Shown here one piece after another: positions 36,236-47,428 of a stretch of 64,000 bases of DNA. Source of the stretch: Capronia americana (Eukaryota > Ascomycota > Eurotiomycetes > Chaetothyriales > Herpotrichiellaceae); assembly GCA_016110215.1 (NCBI GenBank), contig JADWQD010000004.1, positions 1,550,001 through 1,614,000 of the forward strand, in the 5' to 3' direction. The notes under the pieces are model-generated. The model had not been told where the DNA came from. It did no database searches and was given only the letters and a program-made list of their open reading frames with translations. Position 1 is the first letter of the stretch. Each line of letters begins with the position of its first letter. Position numbers and translations under genes: made by a program.

Positions 36236-37169
36236 ACTCGAATACTACTGTATCTAGAAACCAGTGCTGGAGTTGAAGAGTCACTGTCACTCAACCTGAA
36301 AGGATTAACTTTGATGTCACTGCTCTTGTCAATTCCGTTTGTTCGAGGATTGATGCCGTGCCGACCGACCGGCAAGTGCACTTCCCATATGGCAAGCATC
36401 CTAGAGCTGGCAATTCGATATCCTACCGTGTGCCAACCAATAGGCTATCCTATGGTGGGACTCCATTCTGTGGTCGGCCGACGTCCCATGATGGCTTCGC
36501 GGTAATGTTCTGTAGAGCGAGCGAACCTAAGTTTCGTCTCATTCCATCATCATCATCATCATCGCTGCCGAGACTCCCCAGCTACAGTACCAATGTTCGG
36601 AGTGCATCTGTGGGACCAAGGAAGAATTTCCGAGGGTGTCGGCGCTCCAGCCGATCAGCACTGCGGCGTCGGCATCCGTGCCGCCCGAAATATGGGTCTG
36701 TCACTGGCTTTCTTCCATTTGTAATAGTGTTATCTACAGTGGCACGGGTGGCTACGGCAAAGGTTATCTACCAAGCTCTATGACGGCCGGGCAACACTGG
36801 CCCCCGGGAGTGGTATTTCTTTGCCAGTCTGGATCCCGCGATGGATGATATGGATCCACCGAGCAAGCAGAATGTCTCTGAGCCTTGTCGCGTCTCGTTC
36901 CCAATGGAGCCTGCAAGGGAAGCGGCCAAAGTTGCCGCTGTAGCCGGCGTTTGGGGGTGCCCTCATTCAGGGGTTTTACAATGCTACTCTCAGAGTGTAG
37001 AGGGGCCGACTTAGGCTCGAGGTGAATCATATCTCATGTGCCTATCGCTGAACGAAAACCTAAACGCTGTAAGCTGTAACAGACCTGCTCTCTTCAAGCA
37101 CTCTCAAGGTCGATTGTACCCTGTTTCAACATTTAGACAGGATAAAAGGGAATCTATGGTCATACCTCA
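36236..37169. promoter_or_regulatory. Divergent promoter region of ALDH and ADH
   Basis: 934 bp between outward-facing ATGs. Candidate Zn2Cys6 targets are CCG-N6-CGG at 36361-36372 and the palindrome TCGGCCGA at 36474-36481. A short TCATCA run lies near 36546-36565. No coding gene seen. Confidence 0.45.
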
Positions 37170-38516
37170 ATGGAGAACATAGGACACGACATGGACGCCG
37201 TTATATTCAATGGACCTTGGAAAATAGACGTGGAGAAGCGTCCAATACCAACTGTGACAGAACCGACGGACGCCATCGTGAAGGTGACATCGGCAGGCAT
37301 CTGTGGTTCGGAATTACACATGTATCGTGGTCACCAGAAGACTCCAGCGGGACATATCATGGTAATTGAATCTTGTCCAGCCTTGCGTTGGATGTTATTC
37401 GGTGCTCAGATACTAACAGTGGGCATTAAATCCAGGGGCACGAATTCGTGGGATATATCGAACAGATCGGACCAGAGGTTCGCAAATTCAACGTTGGGCA
37501 GAAAGTCGTCTCCACGTTCTCGCCTGTCTGGTAAGTCATAGTTGCCGTTGTACACTGAAAGGTGGGCGGGCTCCTTTGCAAGACAATGAAGTGGCTGAAG
37601 CAACGCGAATGTTTGAACAGCATGTCTTGCTGGTTTTGCCAACACGGCTATCCCAATCGGTGCCCTCAAGGAGTCGCACCCTTCGGCACCCAAGGTCTAG
37701 CTGGAGGGCAGGCTGAGTACGTCCGGGTGCCGTTTGCAGACGGCACACTCAGGGCGACGCCGGAAAATGTCGAGGACGACCTATTGATCATGATGTGCGA
37801 CATCTTCCCCACCGGCTACTATGGCGCCATGAGAGCTATCGAGTTTTTTCGGTCGCCCGATCTGGCGAACGGAAGTGATGCTTACCCCCTTGAAATCCAA
37901 AGCCGTCTGTCAAGGTCGCAATCACTTACAGAGGCAGTTTTTGTTTGCCTCGGCTGCGGGCCAGTAGGCCTCTGCGCAATCCTGACCGCGCGATCCAAAG
38001 GGGTGAGAAAGATCTACGTCGTCGACAGTGTCGATGACAGGCTAGAACAGGCGGCAAACATGGGCGGCATTCCGCTCAAATTGGGCCAGGACGACATAGC
38101 AGGAACGGTAAACAATGCAACGGATGGCCGCGGTGCCGACGCTATCATTGAAGTGGTTGGTAGCAAGTCAGCACTGAGATCGGCTTTCGATATGCTGAGA
38201 CCTTGTGGTATCTTGTCGTCGATTGGCTTCCACCAAGGCGATCTTCCCTTCACTGCTCTCGAATGCTACCAAAAGAACCTGAAGTAAGTCAAGTTCTCTC
38301 GACCTGCTCTTCGATGGTCGGCTGATCTTCTGCAGCATCAATCTTGGACGTGCACCGGTGGGCGCAGTCTTCGACGAGGCATTGGAGATTGTCATTGCAA
38401 ACAAGGCAAAGCTCGCGAGCATGGTAACACATCGGCTACCATTGTCGGAGGCAGCGCATGGATATGAAATTTTCGAGAAGCAGCTGGCGAGAAAGGTCGT
38501 TTTGAAGCCTCAATGA
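37170..38516 (+). CDS. Zinc-dependent alcohol dehydrogenase (MDR family), 376 aa
   Basis: Four exons: 37170-37361, 37436-37530, 37621-38283 and 38336-38516 (1131 nt). Medium-chain dehydrogenase marks: SAGICGSELHMYRGH (catalytic-zinc Cys45), MGHEFVG (His66-Glu67), structural-zinc cysteines in VCMSCWFCQHGYPNRC, GGQAEYVRVPFADGTL, and Rossmann motif LGCGPVGLCAI with VVDSVDDRLEQA. The AEYVRVPxADxTL form is typical of the threonine-DH / glutathione-independent formaldehyde-DH subgroup. Oxidises an alcohol (or reduces a carbonyl) with NAD(P). It is divergent from the ALDH and upstream of the AtuA-like gene on the same strand. The substrate is not determined. Confidence 0.88.
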
Positions 38517-38929
38517 TGGAGCCCAGGAAGGGTTGTTCGATTCGTGATGACATTGTGTAATCATGTAAGCATAGGCTCCCTTGAAACCGCCAGTGGAAAA
38601 TTGCTTGACGAAAAGATCCGCTAGGAAGGAATGAGTTCCTGGTCTGGCCACGCCCGCCAGGTAGATCCTCTTTCGATTGAAGCCTCCGGATTGTCCTTAG
38701 TAGCATTTCGGCCTTGACACCGATGGTGGATCCGGACCTGCTAACCCCCGGCCCAAGACCAGGCAATCAATCATCAGACTAGTCCGTGCCTTGCAAGGGG
38801 TGCCACAAGTCGCGCAGGAATCGTACTGCATCTGGTGTAGCTTGGCCACACGTTGCCCGCACTGACCAAGATTCGTCGACCGCCTCTAGTTGGAAGACCT
38901 GTTCAGATATATTGTGAATAGTTGTTATC
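38517..38929. other. Intergenic: ADH 3' region and AtuA-like promoter
   Basis: 413 bp. No gene or clear motif seen. Confidence 0.5.
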
Positions 38930-40861
38930 ATGACCACCAACTTGCAATTGAGCCCCCAACTCGATCATTTCAGCATGATCAGTAAAGGTCCCATCCGCAT
39001 TGGAAATGTGTCCGGGGCAACTGGCGACATGCCCACTGCCATGGCTAGAATGGTGGCCGAAAACAACATCGATGTGATTACGGGGGATTGGCTGTCCGAG
39101 ATGAATATTGCCTGGAACGCTATTGCTAAGAAGGACAATCCGGAACTGGGCTACGAAGACGGATTCTTCATGCAACTCGAGGAGTGTATCGACAATATCA
39201 TTGCGAAGGGCATCAAGGTTGTCACTAACGCTGGAGCTTTGAACACTCAATTTCTCACGAAGAAAGTACGCGAGCTGCTCCGGTCGAAAGGACATGATCA
39301 CATCACCGTGGCTGCAGTGCTCGGCGACGACATTTCGAATTTGATCCACGACCCGGAGCGGCGGAAAGACCTCCATTTTCCTCACTTGGATCATGCGGAG
39401 CGGACATTGGACGACTGGAATCTAGAGCCCTTCTGTGGAAACGGATACATCGGATGTCGAGGCATAGTAGAGGCTCTAAAGGCTGGCGCAAGTATCGTGA
39501 TCTGTGGACGGTGTACGGACGCATCGCCTGTCATGGGTGCTGCCGCGTGGCACTTTGGCTGGGATCTGGAAAGTCAGTACGACGAGCTGGCGGGGGCACT
39601 GTTGGCCGGCCACTTGATCGAATGTGGCGCCTACGTCGTGGGTGCCAATTTCTCCGGGTTCAAGGAGTTTCTGGACGATCTCGTTGACGTGGCATTTCCC
39701 ATTGCCGAGATTGATGCTCGAGGTGGATGTGTCATCACCAAGACATCGACGGGAGGTGGCCATGTCACGACCGAGACAGTCAAGGCGCAGACGTTGTATG
39801 AATTGCAAGGCCACCTCTACCTCAACCCTGATGTTGTCGCGGATCTCTCAAATATTCAGATTGAGGCAGAGGAAGGCACGGAGGATCGAGTCCGGGTCAC
39901 AGGTATTGTTGGTCTTCCACCGCCGGCGACCACAAAAGCAATGTTCGCTGCACCAGGTGGATACCAGGCCGAGGCGACCTTCTTCATCAATGGACTCGAC
40001 GTTGATGCGAAGGCGCAAATGATGAAGCAGCAGCTGAACCACGTCTTCCAGAACCACAGATTCAGCAAGCTGAGCATTGAGCTGTATGGATCCGAGGTGG
40101 AAAACCCTGAGAGCCAGCAGGCTGGGACTCTTCAGCTGCGAGTCTTTGCACAGGCCCGGAGGAAAGAAGACATTGTCGCCCCCCACTTTAAGACTCCGAT
40201 ATACGCGCTGAGGATGCAAAGTTACCCAGGCTACCATATGAACCTGGACTTCCGGACTATGGATCCAAAGCCCTTCATGGAGATTTTCCCCGCTGTCATT
40301 CCGCTCTCCATCATCCATCATCAGGTTGATCTGGGAAACGGAAGGCTGGTCGAGATTCCGACCACGAAGAAGACAGCGGAGTATCCAGCGGTGAGGCCGT
40401 CGTACGAGTCGGCCGATCCTATCGACTTGGCTTCCCTGGGCCCTACGGCGAGGGCCCCCATGGGTAGTATTGTGCACGCAAGGTCGGGTGACAAGGCGGA
40501 CAATTCGAACATCGGCTTTTTCGTCCGCCACGAGGACGAATACCCCTGGCTGAAAACCCTCCTGACTGTGAAGAAGCTCAAGGAGCTGTTTGGCAAAGAC
40601 TGGTTCAAATGCGATCCTTCTCGACGAGTCGAGCGAGTTGAATTCCCCAAAATTCTTGCTGTCCATTTGTAAGTACCACCATGTCATCCCCCACCTCAGG
40701 ATGTCAGGCGTTGACGCACTCTCAGTCGTGTTCTGGACAACCTCTCCGGTGGCATCGCCTCTTCGGATCGCATCGACGGACTTGGTAAAGGCATTGGCGA
40801 ATACTTGAGGAGTAAGCATGTCGATATCCCGTTACAGTTTCTCAACCGAGGCCGAATATAA
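38930..40861 (+). CDS. AtuA-like (DUF1446, acyclic terpene utilisation family) protein, 624 aa
   Basis: Two exons, 38930-40668 and 40726-40861 (1875 nt). The N-terminal AtuA domain shows RIGNVSGATGDMPTAM, VITGDWLSEMNIAW, IKVVTNAGALN, GCRGIVEALKAGASIVICGR and CTDASPVMGAAAWHFGW. The C-terminal ferredoxin-like AtuA domain contains HARSGDKADNSNIGFF. The last exon restores a conserved-looking ending (RIDGLGKGIGEYLRSKHVDI). In bacteria AtuA is needed for growth on citronellol/geraniol, but its chemistry is unresolved. Here it sits with an ADH, ALDH and a cyclase-type hydrolase, so a catabolic role is likely. There is no signal peptide or membrane segment. Its stop lies 38 bp from the end of the convergent regulator. 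Confidence 0.88.
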
Positions 40862-40899
40862 GGGTGCACGTGTGTAGATACAGCAACGCCTCCTCTCGG

Positions 40900-43059
40900 T
40901 CAGTGACCCATTCCGCCCATGGTGTGATCGAGCGACTGTATCTCAAACAGCCAATCTTGACTGGCTTGCATCATGGAAACGTTGGCAAAGTCGTAGCCAT
41001 TATAAAGATCCTGCAAGTCATTGAAGCAATCTTGATAACTGAAATCCATGCCATTCAAGGCTGTAGATGAGAATGAGTGCTGTCCCAGTGTGGGAGTCAT
41101 TTCCATCTGTGACATATTTCGAGGTTGATCCTGATTGACCACACCCTGAAGAGGCATACCGCTGTTGAGTTCGCCTCGTGTCTGGCTCTGAAAGTCAATC
41201 ACATCGGTCAACAACGCGTCACTGAGTCTCCCAAACACTTGATGAGCATTGCGGGCTGTAGACCACCGCTCAGAGACAGCGACGAGAACATTGGAGCAGT
41301 CACGCGTAGTGTTGACTATCTGAGTAATGCTTGGATCGGTGGACAAACCGGTCCCCCTTGGTGTTGAAGGACCGATACCATTCGTAAGATCGCGCCGGCG
41401 GAGTCGCAAATGCGACCGGATGGCATAGATATAGGAGAGGCCTGCGATGAAAACGGAGTGAAGGGTGATCGGAGAGTAGTTGATGCGACGTGACTTGTGA
41501 AGATATGCATAGATACCGATGGCTTTCTGCGCCGCCTCTAGGATTCGTTGGAGGCTATCGCCGTATTGGGGGGCCTCGTGGATAGATGGCGAAGGTCGGT
41601 ACAGCATCAAGATTCCATTCAGGTACAGCAGATCATACCATTCCCGAGTCCGGAAGCTGGAGCGATCCGACTCGCTCAGAGAGCCTCCGAGAGGCAACGT
41701 CTCGGTGTCAGATCGCCAAGATTCCAGCTCCTCAAACAGCACTCTCTGCCGGTCTTCGTAGTCGATTGAAAGGTTCGGTCGGGATCGGATCACATTGTGC
41801 AAAGAGCTGAGGATCTTTCCGCAGATGATACGGTAGCGCACAATCTGCACGAAGATCGCTGTTCGGAGTTGCCAAGGAGGACTCCCGACGGGCTCTGTGG
41901 GTGACAGACTGTTGTCTGGGCTGAGAACAATGTTGGCTTCGGCACGTGGAAGTTCAGTGTCAAAGTCGTCCAGGCGGATTGCTAGTGGCCGGCCCAGGGT
42001 GATGCTTGTTATTCTATCCATTGCCAGGGTGCACCAGAAACATCTCCTCCGCACCTCGGAGTCGTCAAAGGCGTTCTCTTCGAGGTCAGAAGTACCTAGT
42101 GCTGGTGAACAGTAGACGGACTCTCGGTGCAGACCTAGCTCGAAGCACATCCTTGCTGCCGTGCCCACTAGATGCCACAAGCTCGCCGAGGAATCGTAGA
42201 GACCACTCCCAATACGATATTGGCACATTAGAAGGACAGCTTGCAGGGCGACACGTCCACCCTTGCCGAGCACGGGAGCGAGCCGACTCATGGCGCGGTC
42301 ATGGTGTGTCTCTGCATCTGGCATAACTTGCCAGTCAAACTTTGAGACCTGAGCTGTGGCGATGGCGAGGACCATGTCGAGGGTAAATGCTTCGATGTGG
42401 CGAGTCCGATAAAAAGAGATATCACTATAGATGGATTCCAAGCTGTTGATCAGTGTTTTGGGGTGAAGGAATGGATAGCACAGATGATCATGGGCCAAAT
42501 ACGCCCTGACCAAACTCCGGGCGAGATTTTCCGGAGGCAGCGCTCCGATATCTGGAGTGACCGTTTCACCGCGCGCAGCCGACCCAAAAGTGCGAGCTGC
42601 ATTGTAATCGTCGTCGTCCTGGGCGTTTCGGCCTCTGGTACGGCTGTCGACTTGGAGGAGGCTCGCAAGGAGCAGCCCGCTGGTTGGTCCCAAGTATTGT
42701 CGTTCGCCACCCACACCGAGGCTGAGGGACGAGACTTGACTCGTCACCTCGTTGTTGTTTGTTATCGTTTGCGTCCGGCCGGAAGTCGAGTACACAGCGG
42801 TAGAGGGACTGCCGACGCTCGCAGTTCGTTGAGCTTCTCGTAGTTGGCTGGTCAAGGCTTCATTTTTGGCCTCCATTTGCCGAAGACGTCTCTCGAGCTT
42901 CTCCATGTCCTGGCGTCGTATGACAGGGTCTTTGGCGCTGTAGGTGCACTGAGTCCCTCCCTTGGCACACGAGGTGCACGCGGGCCTCAGCCGATCACAT
43001 TTGGATTTTCTCTTGTGGCAGCGATCGCATGCGGCCTGCTTGGAACTGTCATCGGACAT
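40900..43059 (-). CDS. Zn2Cys6 transcription factor of the catabolic cluster, 719 aa
   Basis: Single exon. I chose the start MSDDSSKQAACDRCHKRKSK because it places the zinc cluster at residues about 10-37 as usual; an in-frame start 46 codons upstream (43197) is possible. The cluster is CDRC-x6-C-x6-CTSC-x6-C, followed by a coiled-coil linker (MEKLERRLRQMEAKNEALTS). The PF04082 domain has HDHLCYPFLHPKTLINSLES, LWHLVGTAARMCFELGLHRE and RRCFWCTLAMDRITSITLGR. The C-terminal tail is acidic/aromatic. It is convergent with the AtuA-like gene and is the likely pathway-specific regulator (inferred from position). Confidence 0.88.
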   Translation of the reverse strand: MSDDSSKQAACDRCHKRKSKCDRLRPACTSCAKGGTQCTYSAKDPVIRRQDMEKLERRLRQMEAKNEALTSQLREAQRTASVGSPSTAVYSTSGRTQTITNNNEVTSQVSSLSLGVGGERQYLGPTSGLLLASLLQVDSRTRGRNAQDDDDYNAARTFGSAARGETVTPDIGALPPENLARSLVRAYLAHDHLCYPFLHPKTLINSLESIYSDISFYRTRHIEAFTLDMVLAIATAQVSKFDWQVMPDAETHHDRAMSRLAPVLGKGGRVALQAVLLMCQYRIGSGLYDSSASLWHLVGTAARMCFELGLHRESVYCSPALGTSDLEENAFDDSEVRRRCFWCTLAMDRITSITLGRPLAIRLDDFDTELPRAEANIVLSPDNSLSPTEPVGSPPWQLRTAIFVQIVRYRIICGKILSSLHNVIRSRPNLSIDYEDRQRVLFEELESWRSDTETLPLGGSLSESDRSSFRTREWYDLLYLNGILMLYRPSPSIHEAPQYGDSLQRILEAAQKAIGIYAYLHKSRRINYSPITLHSVFIAGLSYIYAIRSHLRLRRRDLTNGIGPSTPRGTGLSTDPSITQIVNTTRDCSNVLVAVSERWSTARNAHQVFGRLSDALLTDVIDFQSQTRGELNSGMPLQGVVNQDQPRNMSQMEMTPTLGQHSFSSTALNGMDFSYQDCFNDLQDLYNGYDFANVSMMQASQDWLFEIQSLDHTMGGMGH

Positions 43060-43502
43060 TTTGACTATGTCTCTGCAACGGTCGGCCCTTCCAGAGGTTG
43101 CCCTAGGAGCAGGATGCTGTTTGAGAGGAAGTAGCGCACAGTGAGCACTCTTTGGAGGCAGTATCGACGGAGACGTATTGCGCCAAATTTGGCACATCTA
43201 TGGAGACGGACAATGGGGTTAAGGGCGGAGGCGAGGCCGCTGTTTCCCTACCACGAACTGCAAGTCTGGCGGGGGGGGATCTCGTGACATATTTGGGGCT
43301 CACGTGCCTTTGGGGCGATCCAGTGCTGCTGTATAAACGCTTTGCGGGACCAGCGTCGCACCAACGGCCCTGGGATTTTTGCCCCCACCATGGGTGACAT
43401 AGGGGCGGTCTCTCACCTGGCTCGCGAGAGCCGGGGGTAAGCCTAGGGCGGCAGCACCCTCGCCCCGGAGGGGGGTGAGTTTGGGGTAGATTTTACTGAC
43501 AG

Positions 43503-43540
43503 CTCACCTTCCACTCACCTTGACTCACCTTGACTCACCT
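43503..43540. repeat. Four CTCACCT motifs at 10-11 bp spacing
   Basis: CTCACCT begins at 43503, 43514, 43524 and 43534, about one helical turn apart, some 440-480 bp upstream of the regulator's ATG. It could be a factor-binding array or simple tandem duplication. Confidence 0.6.
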
Positions 43541-44046
43541 TTCGCTCGCCTTCATCTTATCCTCGACCCTCCCTCCCCCCTCCCTTCTCGGTGATGGCTT
43601 TTTCACTACTGCGGCCGGACCGACGCCAAGTATTGTCCAAAAGCTGGTCATGTCGAATGAAGGGCAGGACCGCTAAATGGACGCGGACTTCCTCTTTGAG
43701 ACTCGCTATAGCTGTGTGCATTGCGACCCCTCTAGATAGCAGGAGAGTATACAATGTTCTTGAAGAGAGTTCGGCCCTAATTATACGAGTAGGTGCAGGT
43801 GCAACACATGGGCAGCATGTAACCTGATTTGAATTACACGTCGGATGTTCTACATATCACGGGTGAGCACCATGTGCCATGTGCCATATGCCACAAGGAG
43901 GGCAATGACCGGAGGGCTGGGTCGTGCAACATTCTTCTAGACATGGATCTTGCACAGCTTTCTGCTAGAAGCTTTCTTGTACATAAATCCAGCCACCGTC
44001 CCGTCCATCATTGACCAGTTTTCCCATTAGCTGACAAGAACAAGAA

Positions 44047-44131
44047 GAAGGAGAAGGAGAAGAAGAAGAAGAAGAAGAAGAAGAAGAAGAAGAAGAAGAA
44101 GAAGAAGAAGAAGAAGAAGAAGAAGAAGAAG
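44047..44131. repeat. (GAA)n trinucleotide tract, about 85 bp
   Basis: Nearly pure AAG/GAA repeat after a short GGAGAAGGAG lead-in. It lies in intergenic DNA and is prone to slippage and triplex formation. Confidence 0.95.
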
Positions 44132-45184
44132 CTAACATAGCTCGACTCCCATGGAAAGGTTGACACGCTTCTTCCCCTTCCCCCACAAGCAAGACCTCGT
44201 TCGCCACTTTCCGCACCAGGTATGCGCGCTCCGCCTGAAACCAAAGTGTTCCCATGCAGGCTGGCGACTCAGCCTTCAAGCACAGCTCGAGGAATCCATA
44301 GGAAGCGTGCGACTCGGACAACGCCCATTCCATCCCATCCCATCCCATCCCAGAGAGCCGAAGAAGTCGCCGTTCATCGACTGCCGGAACTCAAATTGCG
44401 AGAGAGAAATGACAGGGGGGAGGTTTATGAGATGCGATCATTTTGGAAGAGTATATTGGGTGGTGGCTTGTAGATAGAGTGAACTGAGCTGAACCGAAGT
44501 GATGGGCTAGCTTGGTGGGGAACTTGAGAACGCTTTCGATCTCCTGCCCATGATCGCCTTGACAGATACGGCTGGCCGAAGAAAGTAAGGTAAGTATCTG
44601 TATCTGAAAGAGTGCATCGTGATCATGATCCGCAATCTTTCACGATACTTCCTTGATATTCGTTTGTGCTTGATTTATTGATTTCCTTGCCGTTCACCAG
44701 ATTCTGCATCTACCCGGCCCACTCATTAAATCTCTTGGATAACATCTATGACAATAACTGGACATCCTCATACGTCCAAACCACTTCCCTTCCACGGTGG
44801 CTCGACTTCAAAGTCATGGATGCAGAGGCACGTCAGGCACAGGAGAAACTCGGAGCTGTCACCATCTTTTTACCCGATGGGCAAGTCATCGCAAAAGGCC
44901 GCTTATTTCTGACGGGTCGTTTCTACCTTAGCTGTCCTCAGTCTCTTAAGGAAAGAGACTGGACACGGAGGAGATGTAGACTCCCCAGGTGGTCTGGGTC
45001 TGGGGAAAGAGCTGATTCGTCTGGTGGTCGGCTGACTACCACCGCAGGAGCGTAGGGCAGGACGGAGAGTTCGTCGTGCACTTCGTCAGCTTCATCGTCG
45101 TCGGACTCAAGATTCGCCTCATCGTCCAGATCGGTATGCGTTTTCATCGTATACTTTGCTCGCCATGTTGTCGCTGACTTCGCT

Positions 45185-47094
45185 TTACGTTTCGTCCTTA
45201 TCTTCCTGCGCCTTGTACCAATTCAGGTTGCGTCTGGGCGATAACTGTGCAGAAGGCACGTAGGATACGTAGCCTGAGTCTGGTCGTGAGTATACAGCTG
45301 GAGGGTCCTGCGACCGTCGGTAGGGTGATAGCGGCGTAACGAGATCGTGCTGTTTGTCTTCTGAGAAGTCCTAATGGACAGAGTCAGTAGGTCGCTTGTT
45401 TCAGGCTGTTGTGGCTATTGGCTTGTGGTGGCTTACCTCGTCCCCGCTATCCAGTATCGAGAGGAATAGTGCCGTCGCTAAATCCGCTTTCAAGCCGTTC
45501 TGAGAGTCCTCCGTGATTGCCTTGCAAGCTACGTCGACCAAGGTTGGGAGCTCAACTGATGCCATGTTAAATGTCCGTCGGATATCTTCCAGGCTCCGAG
45601 TCATAGGAATAACATAGCCTGCACCAAAAGTATCAGAGGCGACGATGTGTCCGTAGACTTCAAGCCGAGATGTATGGACTACCCAGGACCCTGAATCGCC
45701 GTCACACAATTCTACATGTAGGGTCAGCAAAGTGGAGGCTCAGAGGTTGTGGTAGACCTACCAGCGTTGTCCAATTTGAGCGTGTACGCGTCCACAAACT
45801 CTCTGCCATGACCCAGCAAGACTCGACAGGGAAGAGACGACATCACTCCAGCCTGAATTCCTTGCAGGCCACTCTTCATAACGACCGGGCGTGTACTTCC
45901 TGAATCCATGAAATCAATTGCGCCCACCTTGAAGTCCCCTGAGCAGTGCTTGCGATCGCCTTCCACCGCTCCAAGGAGGTTTTGGCGATAATTGCGACGG
46001 TCGTCAATGCCAATCAGTGCCCAATCATAGTAGTGTGGGCACTGAGGAAATTCCGTGACGGGTGGAGCAAGGATCTGTCCAATGCTGCTCCACGAGTCAG
46101 GCTTAGGCAACGGGTTCTCAGACAAGAGCAGTTCGTCAAGGCCGCAAGCTGGTCCCAGAACAAGAGACTCGTGTTTATCAAATGGATTGTCAGAGTCGCT
46201 GAGACCCTCGTCTTCGTCTTCGTCCTCGGAGCTCCAGCGGTCGCTGTCCTCATCAGCTGCGGTTAAATTCAGATCGTAGATGCCTTTCACTTGATCTGTC
46301 AGGTGGCCGGCAGTCATGCCGTATAAAACGTAATTGCCGTCGTGAGAGGTGAGCTTGACGAGGCCTCCACAGGTTCCGAACTGGTATTCATCACCTAAGA
46401 CAAGCTTCATCGGTGCGCCACACAGGGTTGCGTTCAAGGCCTCAGCACCCTCCGATTTGCCTATGCAGACATCGATAGCAGCCCCTCTGGTCTTCGGAGA
46501 CTGGCCAATCACCAAAACCTCAAAGGAAGGTATTGATGCATCTTGTGGTCGAATGACGTCCTTCACGTGTTGTTGTTCAAAGAACTTTCGAGCCCGTTTG
46601 GCACGAGTCTCGTGGCATAGTACCACGATCCAGGCTTTGGCGGTGTCTTCTGTCTGTCCAAGCACCATCAGCCTCAAGGCCATGGGCTCGCGCTTTAATG
46701 TGCGCTTTGTCAAGTGGCGGAGCAATGGCCCTTCGACGCGCTCGAGGACATCTTTGAATCGAGCTATGGTCGCTGTGTCGACGGCCTTGTCGAATTCTCG
46801 CAAGTCGCCGCTGACGGAGGGAGGAAACAGCACTCGACCCGTCCCAGCACCGCTGGCAATTCCAGATGGCCTGGCTGTTTTCTCCAGGGCTTTCGGGGTC
46901 AGTGACGCGCTGGCATAGCCAGAGTCTGCGCATGATGCAGCAGCTCCATCGAAGGTTGCTTTGTGACTGATATTGATCGGTGGCGGGTATGGGCTGGTCC
47001 TGTTATCTGGAGGGATGCAGCTATTGCTTCTCGCTGCAGAGACGTCGCCCATCGTTATTTCCTTCGTAGACTGGAGGTCAGAAGTTCTTGCCAA
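45185..47094 (-). CDS. Trypsin-fold serine-protease-like protein, 597 aa
   Basis: Three exons: 45762-47094, 45437-45711 and 45185-45370 (1794 nt). The first 200 or so residues are a Ser/Ala-rich leader and a helical/alpha-beta region I do not recognise. A chymotrypsin-like core follows, with TAGHL (His264), CPHYYDWALIGID (candidate Asp357) and CDGDSGSWV (Ser451). An Asp/Glu/Ser insertion (about 280-305) sits between His and Asp. The core lacks the usual TAAHC cysteine and has no signal peptide, so it should act inside the cell. It may be a true protease or a degenerate fold. The tail (RPDSGYVSYVPSAQLSPRRN) is low complexity. It is divergent from a membrane protein gene 334 bp away. Confidence 0.75.
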
Positions 47095-47428
47095 AGAGAC
47101 TTCGTCAATTGTTCGCTCCTCCAGATTTTGAATAGCGAGCTGGGAGGAGCGCGTAGGTTTATTCTAACTTACACAGAGGTAGTGCACAGCCCCAGGTCTG
47201 CACAGCCTTAGGGGCACCGTGTCTCAGTACAGCGGACTCAGCCACCGCTGGAGTTTCCGGCCAATCTTGCATGCGACAGCCAGCGAAATACAGGCCCAAG
47301 CAGTAGCGAAGACCTCTCGGGCGCGTGCTGCGCCTCAACTGTGAACATGGGCCTCGACACTCATAACCGAGACGAGAGTGCCCGACAAGGCTCCTCGTCC
47401 GTCCCAGAGTCTTGCTTTATCAAGCAGG
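47095..47428. promoter_or_regulatory. Divergent promoter region of protease-like and membrane-protein genes
   Basis: About 330 bp between the two outward-facing genes. The right boundary is uncertain because the start of the membrane-protein gene is not settled; an ATG in another frame lies at 47346. Confidence 0.4.

Larger units (their letters stand above)
43060..45184. other. Intergenic region with repeats
   Basis: About 2.1 kb upstream of the cluster regulator. It includes four CTCACCT motifs at 10-11 bp spacing (43503-43540) and a long GAA tract. A frame at 44666-45055 lacks any domain and is not called. Confidence 0.5.

Noticed and set aside
39848..40819. 323-aa minus-strand frame
   Set aside because: Antisense to the AtuA-like gene, with no domain and no splice support.
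44666..45055. 129-aa plus-strand frame
   Set aside because: No domain, no clear splice partner; part of it (from 44816) looks mildly coding but not enough to call.
46349..46918. 189-aa plus-strand frame
   Set aside because: Antisense to the protease-like gene; the sense frame has the triad motifs.
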